NCBI RefSeq assembly: GCF_000397065.2 | Contig: NZ_KE007306.1 | Coordinates: 416,448-480,447, forward strand | Direction of reading: 5' to 3' | Length of the DNA: 64,000 nucleotides | Origin: Marinobacter lipolyticus SM19 | Lineage (GTDB): Bacteria > Pseudomonadota > Gammaproteobacteria > Pseudomonadales > Oleiphilaceae | Shown: positions 29,810-37,404 of the stretch, piece after piece | Numbering within the stretch: position 1 is the stretch's first letter | Layout of the letters: the number at the start of each line of letters is the position of its first letter | The notes under the pieces: model-generated | The model's database searches: none | What the model was told of the DNA's origin: nothing | The model's input: only the letters and a program-made list of their open reading frames with translations | Position numbers and translations under genes: made by a program

Positions 29810-29919
29810 GCGAGTGTGTGGAACGCCTTCCAGAAAATTTCGGAGGCCATGGATGGCCGGAGAGAAGCGCACATGGATGTGCTCGTAGCGGTTTTCTGGA
29901 AGGCGTTCCACACACTCGC
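29810..29919 (+). repeat. Variable-arm palindromic element, copy B
   Basis: The arms at 29810-29837 and 29892-29919 are 28-nt perfect inverted repeats. The 54-nt core (29838-29891) contains hairpins GGCCATGGATGGCC and GCACATGGATGTGC and ends GTAGCGG. It lies 63 nt upstream of atuD. Confidence 0.92.
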
Positions 29920-29982
29920 ATCCAAGCTAAAGGACCTGCACCAACACAAGCAGGCAGGAACTAACCCGAGGAGCACAACAAA

Positions 29983-31143
29983 ATGAAATTCACACCCGAA
30001 CATAAGGCCCTGAGGAAAACCGTCCGCGATTTCGTTGAGAAAGAGCTCAATCCATACATCGACGAATGGGAAGAAGCCGGTGAATACCCCATCCATGAGG
30101 TGTTCAAGAAACTGGGCAACCTCGGCCTGCTGGGTATTCAGAAACCTGAAGAATATGGCGGCATGGGACTGGATTACAGCTATAACCTGGTGGCGGCGGA
30201 AGAGTTCGGTCGCACCCTCTGCGGCGGTGTGCCTCTGTCCATCGGGGTGCAGACGGATATGTGTACCCCCGCCATAGCACGATTTGGCTCCGATGAGCTG
30301 AAACGGGACTTCCTGGCTCCAGCCATCGCGGGCGACATGGTGGGCTGTATCGGCGTCAGCGAGGTCGGAGCCGGCTCGGACGTTGCAGGGCTCAAGACCA
30401 CCGCCAAGAAAGATGGGGACGATTACATCATCAACGGCTCCAAGATGTGGATCACCAACTCACCCAAGGCCGACTTCATCTGCCTGCTGGCAAACACATC
30501 CGACGACAAACCTCACAAGAACAAGTCCCTGATCGTGGTCCCCATGAACTCTCCGGGCATCAGTTTCAGCAACCACCTGAACAAGCTGGGGATGCGCTCC
30601 ACAGAAACGGCCCAGGTGTTCTTCGACGATGTCCGCGTGCCCCAGCGCAACCGCATTGGCGCGGAGGGTACCGGCTTCATGATGCAGATGATGCAATTCC
30701 AGGAAGAGCGCATGTGGGCCGCCGCCAACATGATTCTGGCGCTGGAAGGTTGCGTCGAGAAGACCATCGAGTATTGCCGCGAGCGCAAGACCTTTGGCCA
30801 GCCCCTGATCGACAATCAGGTCATCCACTTCCGCTTCGCCGAGTTACAAACCGAAATCGAAGCCCTGCGCGCCCTAACCTATGAAGCGTGCGAACTCCAC
30901 GTCAACGGCAAGGACGCGACTCGCCTGGCATCCATGGCCAAGCTCAAGGCCGGCCGACTGGGCCGCGAAGTTACCGACAGCTGCCTTCAGTACTGGGGCG
31001 GCATGGGGTACATGTGGGACAACCCGCTGTCCCGCGCCTATCGCGATGTTCGACTGGCGTCCATCGGCGGCGGTGCCGATGAAATCATGCTGGGCATCAT
31101 CTGCAAGATGATGGGAACCCTGCCAGGTAAACGCAAAGACTGA
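29983..31143 (+). CDS. atuD: Citronellyl-CoA dehydrogenase
   Basis: 386 residues, a standard acyl-CoA dehydrogenase. The N-terminal helical domain runs to about 125, then the beta domain with CIGVSEVGAGSDVAGLKT and WITNSPKADF, then the C-terminal helical domain with RERKTFGQPLIDNQ and GGGADEIMLGII, which carries a candidate catalytic glutamate. It oxidises citronellyl-CoA to geranyl-CoA with FAD. A GAGGAG ribosome site lies 10 nt before the ATG. It is 17 nt upstream of atuE. Confidence 0.9.
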   Translation: MKFTPEHKALRKTVRDFVEKELNPYIDEWEEAGEYPIHEVFKKLGNLGLLGIQKPEEYGGMGLDYSYNLVAAEEFGRTLCGGVPLSIGVQTDMCTPAIARFGSDELKRDFLAPAIAGDMVGCIGVSEVGAGSDVAGLKTTAKKDGDDYIINGSKMWITNSPKADFICLLANTSDDKPHKNKSLIVVPMNSPGISFSNHLNKLGMRSTETAQVFFDDVRVPQRNRIGAEGTGFMMQMMQFQEERMWAAANMILALEGCVEKTIEYCRERKTFGQPLIDNQVIHFRFAELQTEIEALRALTYEACELHVNGKDATRLASMAKLKAGRLGREVTDSCLQYWGGMGYMWDNPLSRAYRDVRLASIGGGADEIMLGIICKMMGTLPGKRKD

Positions 31144-31159
31144 TACAGGGAGGCGATCA

Positions 31160-31981
31160 ATGGACCAGCTACCGCATTGCGAAACGCTGCTACTGGAGAT
31201 AGAGGGGCCCACCCTGCACATCACCATCAACCGGCCGGACGTGCGCAACGCCATGAGCCTGCAAATGGTGGCGGAACTGTCGGCGGTATTCGCCCAGATC
31301 GAAACCGACATCAGCATACGCGCCGCAGTCATCCGCGGCGCCGGCGGCCACTTCTGCGCCGGCGGTGACATCAAAGACATGGCCGGAGCCCGTGGACAGG
31401 AAACCGGTGACGGCGAAGCCGACCCGTTCTATCGCCTGAACCGGGCCTTCGGCCAGATGATCCAACAGGTGAACGAATCCTCAAAAGTCGTCATCGCCAT
31501 CACCGAAGGCGCGGTGATGGGCGGCGGCTTCGGCCTGGCCTGCGTCTCAGACGTCGCCATCGCCGGGCCGACCGCCAAATTCGGCATGCCGGAAACCTCG
31601 CTCGGGGTTATCCCCGCGCAGATCGCACCCTTTGTGGTCGAACGCATCGGCCTGACTCAGGCCCGTCGACTAGCGTTGTTGGGCCTGAGAATTGATGCGA
31701 AAGAGGCATGCACGCTCGGAATTGTTCACCAGGTAGCGACGTCGGACGAACAGATCGACGACTTACTCGGTCAGGCTCTTGAGCGCGTTCGTCACTGTGC
31801 ACCAAAGGCGACGGCAGAAACGAAAGCGTTACTGCACCGGGTTGGTCACGAGTCCATGAGCGGGTTGCTGGATAGTGCAGCGGAAAAGTTTGCGGCGGCC
31901 ATCCGGAGCGACGAAGGCGCCGAAGGAACCATGGCCTTTGTGCAGAAACGCCCCCCGAAATGGGCAGGCGACGTCGAATGA
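31160..31981 (+). CDS. atuE: Isohexenyl-glutaconyl-CoA hydratase
   Basis: 273 residues, crotonase superfamily. The oxyanion-hole segments are GGHFCAGGDIKDM (near 67-79) and ITEGAVMGGGFGLACVSDVAIAG, with the acidic position in FGMPETSLGVIP. In the pathway it hydrates isohexenyl-glutaconyl-CoA, the product of the AtuC/AtuF carboxylase. The ribosome site GGGAGG is strong. Repeat element C begins 8 nt after its stop. Confidence 0.9.
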   Translation: MDQLPHCETLLLEIEGPTLHITINRPDVRNAMSLQMVAELSAVFAQIETDISIRAAVIRGAGGHFCAGGDIKDMAGARGQETGDGEADPFYRLNRAFGQMIQQVNESSKVVIAITEGAVMGGGFGLACVSDVAIAGPTAKFGMPETSLGVIPAQIAPFVVERIGLTQARRLALLGLRIDAKEACTLGIVHQVATSDEQIDDLLGQALERVRHCAPKATAETKALLHRVGHESMSGLLDSAAEKFAAAIRSDEGAEGTMAFVQKRPPKWAGDVE

Positions 31982-31989
31982 TCGCGGGA

Positions 31990-32105
31990 GCACCTGTGCC
32001 GGGGGAGTGCCTCCAGAAAATTTCGAAGGCCAAGGATGGCCTGAGAGAAGCGCACATGGATGTGCTCGTAGCGGTTTTCTGGAGGCACTCCCCCGGCATA
32101 GGTGC
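31990..32105 (+). repeat. Variable-arm palindromic element, copy C
   Basis: The arms at 31990-32020 and 32075-32105 are 31 nt with one mismatch (G opposite T, a wobble in RNA). The 54-nt core (32021-32074) has two changes in the first hairpin (AAGGCCAAGGATGGCC) and an intact GCACATGGATGTGC second hairpin. The element fills 116 of the 154 nt between atuE and atuF. Confidence 0.92.
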
Positions 32106-32135
32106 GGACAGGCACCATCACAAGAGACAAGCACC

Positions 32136-34106
32136 ATGTTGAAGAAGCTCCTAATAGCCAACCGAGGCGAAATTGCCGTCCGGGTCATCCGCACCGCCAA
32201 AGCCCTGGGGTATCGGACCGTAGCCATCTACTCCGAAGCCGACGCCCGCGCCCTGCACGTACATGAGGCCGACGAAGCCGTGTGCGTTGGCCCTGCTCAG
32301 GTGTCCGCGTCGTACCTGAACGTCGACGCCATCCTCGAAGCAGCCAGGAAAACCGGCGCCGACTGCATCCACCCCGGCTACGGCTTCCTTTCCGAGAACG
32401 CCGGCTTCGCCAACGCCTGCAAAGAGGCTGGCCTGATCTTTGTAGGACCTCCAGCGAACGCCATCGAACTCATGGGCAGCAAGCGCCGCTCAAAAATCGC
32501 CATGCAGGAAGCCGGCGTACCCGTCGTCCCCGGATACGAAGGTAATAACGCCAGCGACGACGAGCTCATCAGCGCCGCAGGCGACATCGGCTACCCACTG
32601 ATGATCAAAGCCTCCGCCGGCGGCGGAGGCCGGGGCATGCGACTGGTCAAACAAGAAACCGAATTGGCGGACAACATCAAACGTGCTCGCTCCGAAGCCA
32701 AACAAGCCTTCGGTGACGACGAACTGATCCTCGAAAAGGCAGTCATCGAGCCCCGCCACGTGGAAATCCAGGTCTTCGCCGATCGTCACGGTAACGCCGT
32801 CTACCTCGGCGAACGGGACTGTTCCGTGCAACGGCGCCACCAGAAAGTCGTGGAAGAAGCTCCCTCACCTTTCGTCACCCCGGAATTGCGACAAGCCATG
32901 GGTGAAGCGGCCGTTAAAGCCGCCCTCGCCTGCAATTACGAAGGTGCCGGCACCGTCGAATTCCTGGTAGACAAAGATCGCAACTTCTACTTCCTGGAAA
33001 TGAACACCCGCCTGCAAGTGGAACACCCGGTCACCGAACTGATCACCGGACAGGATCTCGTGGCCTGGCAGCTGGCCGTTGCCGAAGGTCAGCCCCTGCC
33101 TCTCAAGCAGGAAGACATTCAGCTCAACGGCCACGCCATTGAAGTGCGACTGTACGCCGAGGATCCCGCTCACGATTTCACTCCGCAAACCGGCCCGCTG
33201 TACGCCTTTGCCCCCGCACAGGGCGAAGGTCTGCGCTTCGATACCGGCGTGCGCTCCGGCGACACCATCACGCCACACTATGACCCCATGCTTGCCAAAG
33301 TCATTGCCTGGGGCCAGAATCGGGACGAAGCACGCCGTCGACTGATTCGTGCCCTGGAAGACACCACTGTGTTCGGGGTGACGACCAACCGTTATTTCCT
33401 CAGCCGCATCATTGCCGATGAAACCTTCGGTGCAGGCGAAGCGACCACCGCGTTCCTGCAACAGGCCTTTCGCGACGATCCGTCACTGGCACCTTACACT
33501 CCAGGTATCCGCGAACTCGCTCTGGCTGCCTGCATTCTCAACCATGGCATTTCAGGCCAGAGCGGCTGGAGCAATGCGCCAGCGACCATGACGCCAATGC
33601 GGCTGGACACTGGCGGGGAAACTGTTGAGCTTCTGGTGCGAAAGACCGGAAATACAGTGTCTGTCAGCCATGGCGACAGTCATTATCAACTGCTTCTGGA
33701 GAACCTCGGTGATGGCCTGTTATGCATCATCGACAACAACGTACGTCAACGTTGCCAATATCACCGTGAAGGGGATTCCCTATATTTGCAGGCGTTCGGG
33801 CAAGCCTGGTCTGTGCGGGACGTAACCCACCAGCCGGCGGCAAGCGCCAACGGTGCCGGTAGTGGCAAAGTACAGGCCTCCATGGACGGTGCCATCATCG
33901 ATGTGCTGGTAAAACCGGGCCAGACCGTCCAGCAGGGCGACACACTGGTTATACTGGAAGCCATGAAGATGGAACATCCGGTCAAGGCAGATCGGGATGG
34001 CGTGGTGGATGAGGTGCTTGTCAGCAATGGCGACCAGGTCAAACGTAGCCAGATGCTGGTCAACATCGCAGCCGCAGAGTCAGAAGATCAGGAGGCCAGC
34101 GCATGA
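32136..34106 (+). CDS. atuF: Geranyl-CoA carboxylase alpha subunit (biotin carboxylase and BCCP)
   Basis: 656 residues from ATG 32136, where homology starts (MLKKLLIANRGEIAVRVIR). An open frame extends upstream through repeat C but is not used by the family. The order is biotin carboxylase N-domain (1-110), ATP-grasp (about 115-310, with GGGGRGMR and LEMNTRLQVEHPVTE), C-domain (to about 445), a linker, and a biotinyl carrier domain with K611 in EAMKMEHPV. It carboxylates biotin for AtuC. The stop overlaps atuG by 4 nt. Confidence 0.94.
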   Translation: MLKKLLIANRGEIAVRVIRTAKALGYRTVAIYSEADARALHVHEADEAVCVGPAQVSASYLNVDAILEAARKTGADCIHPGYGFLSENAGFANACKEAGLIFVGPPANAIELMGSKRRSKIAMQEAGVPVVPGYEGNNASDDELISAAGDIGYPLMIKASAGGGGRGMRLVKQETELADNIKRARSEAKQAFGDDELILEKAVIEPRHVEIQVFADRHGNAVYLGERDCSVQRRHQKVVEEAPSPFVTPELRQAMGEAAVKAALACNYEGAGTVEFLVDKDRNFYFLEMNTRLQVEHPVTELITGQDLVAWQLAVAEGQPLPLKQEDIQLNGHAIEVRLYAEDPAHDFTPQTGPLYAFAPAQGEGLRFDTGVRSGDTITPHYDPMLAKVIAWGQNRDEARRRLIRALEDTTVFGVTTNRYFLSRIIADETFGAGEATTAFLQQAFRDDPSLAPYTPGIRELALAACILNHGISGQSGWSNAPATMTPMRLDTGGETVELLVRKTGNTVSVSHGDSHYQLLLENLGDGLLCIIDNNVRQRCQYHREGDSLYLQAFGQAWSVRDVTHQPAASANGAGSGKVQASMDGAIIDVLVKPGQTVQQGDTLVILEAMKMEHPVKADRDGVVDEVLVSNGDQVKRSQMLVNIAAAESEDQEASA

Positions 34107-34930
34107 ACAGCCTGAACAACAGAACAGTGTTTATCACCGGTGGCAGCCGGGGTATCGGCCGGGCCATTGCCCTGGCCTGTGCCAGGCAGGGGGCAAACGT
34201 GGTGATCGCAGCCAAGTCCGACACGCCACACCCGAAATTACCGGGCACCATTCACAGTGTGGCGGAGGAAATTCGCGCCGCTGGTGGACAGGCCCTGCCT
34301 CTGGTCCTGGATGTCCGGGATGAGAAACTGGTACGTGAGCGTGTGGATGAGGCCGCTGAACATTTTGGCGGCATTGATGTGCTGGTAAACAACGCCGGCG
34401 CCATCAGGCTGACCGGGGTGGAAAACCTCAAGGCCAGCCGCTACGACCTGATGCACCAGGTCAACGCCCGCGCGGTGTTTTTGTGCAGTCAGGCCGCGCT
34501 GACCTGGCTGAAGGCGTCCGACAATGCTCACATCCTGAGCCTGTCGCCGCCATTGAACCTGAACACAAAATGGTTCGCCCAGTACGGACCCTATACGACA
34601 ACAAAGTACGCCATGACGATGCTCAGCATGGGAATGGCAGAGGAATTCAAGCGTTACGACATTGCCGTCAACTGTCTGTGGCCGAAAACGCTGATCGCCA
34701 CGGCGGCCATCGAGTTTGAATTGGGTGGTCCACAAATGATGGCCCAGGGCCGCAAGCCCGAGATCATGGCCGATGCCGCGGTCAGCATCCTGAACCGCCC
34801 GGGCACGAGCCTCACCGGCCAGGCCCTGATCGACGAAGACGTCCTCAGGGACGATGGCGTAACCGATTTTGAACAGTACCGGTACGCAGCGGGCGACAGA
34901 CCGCTGTTACCGGACCTGTTCCTGGATTAG
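34103..34930 (+). CDS. atuG: SDR family oxidoreductase, AtuG
   Basis: 275 residues. It shows the Rossmann motif TGGSRGIGRAIA (about 12-23), the NNAGA motif, and an intact catalytic YTTTK near 164-168, unlike AtuB. The sequence resembles the HSDL2-like SDR group (HILSLSPPLNLNTKWF). It is probably a dehydrogenase of the terpene alcohol/aldehyde or hydroxyacyl-CoA steps. AGGAGG lies 8 nt before the ATG, which overlaps the atuF stop. Confidence 0.87.
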   Translation: MNSLNNRTVFITGGSRGIGRAIALACARQGANVVIAAKSDTPHPKLPGTIHSVAEEIRAAGGQALPLVLDVRDEKLVRERVDEAAEHFGGIDVLVNNAGAIRLTGVENLKASRYDLMHQVNARAVFLCSQAALTWLKASDNAHILSLSPPLNLNTKWFAQYGPYTTTKYAMTMLSMGMAEEFKRYDIAVNCLWPKTLIATAAIEFELGGPQMMAQGRKPEIMADAAVSILNRPGTSLTGQALIDEDVLRDDGVTDFEQYRYAAGDRPLLPDLFLD

Positions 34931-35000
34931 CCCCGACGGCGGATGGTGTCCCGGGGCCGAAAAGATAAAACGACAACTCAACACCCTTACGGATAGCACC

Positions 35001-36830
35001 ATGAGTCAAGATAACGTTTCAGCCCGCGACATCGTCCGCAGCATCCCCGGCATCGTTCGCCGCTTCCCTTCCATTGCCAAGGGCTACTATTACTACTCGG
35101 TCAAGAACGAAAAGAAAGAACTGACCCTCGGCACCCTGGTGGAACGCAATGCGGAAAAATACCCGTCTCGTCCGGCGATCGCCTACGAAGATCGCAGCCT
35201 GACCTGGTCCGAATTCAACGCCTGGGCCAATCGTATTGCCAATTTCCTGCTGGCCCAGGGACTGGTCAAGGGCGAGTCCATCGCCGTCTTCCTGGAAAAT
35301 CGCCCGGAAATTCTGGCAGTCGTGGCCGGTGCCGCCAAGATTGGCGTGTCCTGTGCCATGCTCAACACCTCCCAGAAAGGCAAGGTGCTGGAGCACAGCG
35401 TCAACCTGATCAAACCCCGCATGGTGGTGGTTGGCGAAGAGCTGGTAGAACCGTTCGACGCGGTCAAGGCAGACCTGCTGACCCGGCACCGCACCCCGTT
35501 CCTGTTCCTGGCCGATACCAATACCCTCAACATCTTCGGCGATGCTCCGGAAGGCTACGTCAACATGGCGGAGAAAGTCAGCGCCCACGGTGGCACCAAT
35601 CCGGTACTGAGCAACCCGCCGAAAATGGGTGACACCGCGATTTACCTGTTTACCTCCGGCACCACCGGCCTGCCCAAGGCCGCGCCCGGCAGCCACCGCA
35701 AGTTCGTGAAAGCCTATGGCGGCTTCGGCCTGATGTCCCTGGCCATGGAGCCGGAGGATGTCCTTTACTGCACACTGCCGCTTTATCACGGCACGGCCCT
35801 GCTGGTGTGCTGGGGCTCGGTACTGGCCGGCGGCTCGTCCATCGCCCTGCGCCGCAAGTTCTCCGCCAGCGCCTTCTGGGACGATGTGCGCCATTACAAC
35901 GCCACCACCTTCGGCTATGTCGGTGAGCTCTGCCGCTACCTGCTGAACCAGCCCGCGGGCGAGCAGGACCGCAACCACAGCCTGACCAAGATGATCGGCA
36001 ACGGCCTGCGTCCGTCGATCTGGAAGGAATTCAAAGACCGCTTCGGCATCGAAACCGTGGCGGAACTTTATGCCTCCAGTGAGGGCAACATCGGCTTCTC
36101 CAACTTCTTCAACATGGACAACACCGTGGGCTTCTCCACGGCCCCGTACAAACTGGTGAAATTCCACGAAGGCACCCGGGATCCGATCCGCAACAAGAAG
36201 GGCTATATGCAAGCCGTTCGCAAGGGCGAGCCAGGCCTGCTGATTGGCGAGATCACCAAGAAGTGGTCGTTCGAGGGCTACACCCAGAAAGAGGCCACAG
36301 AAAAATCCATCCTTCGCGATGCGTTCAAGAAAGGCGATGCCTGGTTCAACACCGGCGACGTGCTCAAGGAAATCGGCTGCGGCCACCTGCAGTTCGTCGA
36401 CCGCATGGGCGATACCTTCCGCTGGAAGGGCGAAAACGTGTCCACCACGGAAGTGGAGAACATCCTCGACGGCTCGGGCATGGTGGAGGAAGCCATTGTC
36501 TACGGCGTGGAAATTCCCAAAACCAACGGCAAGGCCGGTATGGTCACGCTGGTGCCTCAGAACAACGGCAGCGAGTTCGATATCAACAAGCTGTTCGCTT
36601 ACCTGAAGAAGAACCTGCCCGCTTACGCGATTCCGGTGTTCGTGCGCGTGACCCACGCCATCGAGAAAACCGGCACGTTCAAGTATCGCAAGGTGGATAT
36701 CCAGAAAGCCGGCTATTCCCTCGGCAAATCTGGCGAGGAAGTTTATGCCTGGCTGCCTCGTACCGACGGGTATACCAAACTTGATGAGAAGCTGGTTTCC
36801 GAGATTGATGCTGGGAAGGTTAGTTTCTGA
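35001..36830 (+). CDS. atuH: Acyl-CoA synthetase of the very-long-chain/FATP type, AtuH
   Basis: 609 residues from ATG 35001 (MSQDNVSARDIVRSIPG). The upstream in-frame codons overlap atuG and are not used. AMP-binding signatures are present: YLFTSGTTGLPKAAPGSH near 220-237, YASSEGNIGF and FNTGDVLKE, with a C-terminal lysine region KTGTFKYRKVD. It probably activates citronellic or geranic acid to the CoA ester, the entry of the pathway. The ribosome site is weak (GGA). It is the last gene of the atu operon. Confidence 0.88.
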   Translation: MSQDNVSARDIVRSIPGIVRRFPSIAKGYYYYSVKNEKKELTLGTLVERNAEKYPSRPAIAYEDRSLTWSEFNAWANRIANFLLAQGLVKGESIAVFLENRPEILAVVAGAAKIGVSCAMLNTSQKGKVLEHSVNLIKPRMVVVGEELVEPFDAVKADLLTRHRTPFLFLADTNTLNIFGDAPEGYVNMAEKVSAHGGTNPVLSNPPKMGDTAIYLFTSGTTGLPKAAPGSHRKFVKAYGGFGLMSLAMEPEDVLYCTLPLYHGTALLVCWGSVLAGGSSIALRRKFSASAFWDDVRHYNATTFGYVGELCRYLLNQPAGEQDRNHSLTKMIGNGLRPSIWKEFKDRFGIETVAELYASSEGNIGFSNFFNMDNTVGFSTAPYKLVKFHEGTRDPIRNKKGYMQAVRKGEPGLLIGEITKKWSFEGYTQKEATEKSILRDAFKKGDAWFNTGDVLKEIGCGHLQFVDRMGDTFRWKGENVSTTEVENILDGSGMVEEAIVYGVEIPKTNGKAGMVTLVPQNNGSEFDINKLFAYLKKNLPAYAIPVFVRVTHAIEKTGTFKYRKVDIQKAGYSLGKSGEEVYAWLPRTDGYTKLDEKLVSEIDAGKVSF

Positions 36831-36882
36831 CTTTTGGAGGGGCCGGCTTCTTTGGGCCCTAGCCTGATGGTTTGGGGGGACT

Positions 36883-37071
36883 GCGCTGGTAGGCGCCCCC
36901 TCCCAAAAACCGCTACAAGCACCCCTCCGGGGTCCAGCCAGCAATCACAGATTGCTGTCGTTCGGCTGTCGCATGAAGCTTCGCTTCATAAACGCTCAGC
37001 CTCACCCATGTGCGCTTCTCTCCGGCCATCCCTGGCCTCCGAAATTTTTGGGAGGGGGCGCCTACCAGCGC
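36883..37071 (-). repeat. Variable-arm palindromic element, copy D (enlarged core)
   Basis: The arms at 36883-36909 and 37045-37071 are 27-nt perfect inverted repeats. The core is 135 nt in reverse orientation: the usual 54 nt plus 81 nt inserted at the apex of the second hairpin. The insert contains three small hairpins: CCCC/GGGG, AGCAATC/GATTGCT and ATGAAGC/GCTTCAT. Confidence 0.88.
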
Positions 37072-37120
37072 GTTCGGCCAACTCAGTTATATCCGTTCAA
37101 ATTCAAAAGCGTAAGTACGC

Positions 37121-37150
37121 AGGTCGGATTAGCCACAGGCCTAATCCGAC
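37121..37150. repeat. GTCGGATTAG palindrome, copy 2
   Basis: The arms GTCGGATTAG and CTAATCCGAC are 10-bp perfect, with an 8-nt loop. It lies between elements D and E. Confidence 0.7.
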
Positions 37151-37177
37151 AGTTTTGCGCGCCTCTTCATCTGGATT

Positions 37178-37205
37178 GTCGGATTACGGCTTCGCCTGAT
37201 CCGAC
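37178..37205. repeat. GTCGGATTA palindrome, copy 3
   Basis: The outer arms GTCGGAT and ATCCGAC are imperfectly extended around GGC-TTC-GCC. It is 27 nt after copy 2, making a close pair like many REP-type doublets. Confidence 0.6.
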
Positions 37206-37245
37206 CTACGTTTCGATGATCGGGACATATCTATGAAGCTGATAA

Positions 37246-37353
37246 GCCGTGTCGGGCAGGCCTTCCCAAAAATCTTGGAGGCCATGGATGGCCGGAACGA
37301 AGCGCACATGGATGTGCTCGTAGCGGTTTTTGGGAAGGCCTGCCCGACACGGC
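37246..37353 (+). repeat. Variable-arm palindromic element, copy E
   Basis: The arms at 37246-37272 and 37327-37353 are 27-nt perfect inverted repeats. The 54-nt core (37273-37326) has both CATGGATG hairpins intact and ends GTAGCGG. It ends 51 nt from the stop of the quinone oxidoreductase gene. Confidence 0.92.
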
Positions 37354-37404
37354 GTCACCACCAAATCAAGCAGGCTACAATAACCTAACTCCCAAGCTGC
37401 AGAC

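Larger units (their letters stand above)
29502..29982. other. 481-bp atuC/atuD gap with repeats
   Basis: The gap holds palindromic elements A and B of the variable-arm family in opposite orientations, with one GTAGGTCGG palindrome between them. No coding region is supported. The atuD ribosome site (GAGGAG) lies at its right end. Confidence 0.85.
36831..37404. other. 574-bp atuH/quinone reductase gap with repeats
   Basis: The gap lies between convergent genes. It contains elements D and E of the variable-arm family and two GTCGGATTA palindromes. No coding region or T-tailed terminator is supported. Confidence 0.85.

Noticed and set aside
29543..29919. Elements A and B as Rho-independent terminators
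   Set aside because: The T-rich stretches lie inside the stem next to the core and are not followed outside by a T-run; the stems are far longer than terminators.
29821..29925. Short open frames inside the repeat cores (starting at the ATGGATGG hairpin)
   Set aside because: They arise from the hairpin sequence itself and continue into copy-specific arms, so they cannot encode a conserved protein.
31875..32135. Upstream extension of the atuF frame through repeat element C
   Set aside because: Biotin carboxylase homology begins exactly at ATG 32136. The extension overlaps atuE in another frame and is open only by chance.
35019..36944. 641-codon frame antisense to atuH
   Set aside because: No domain features; the complementary strand encodes an intact acyl-CoA synthetase.
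29543..37353. CRISPR array or integron attC cassette array
   Set aside because: The repeats are few, in both orientations and separated by genes. There is no spacer regularity, and the conserved part is central rather than at the ends as in attC.
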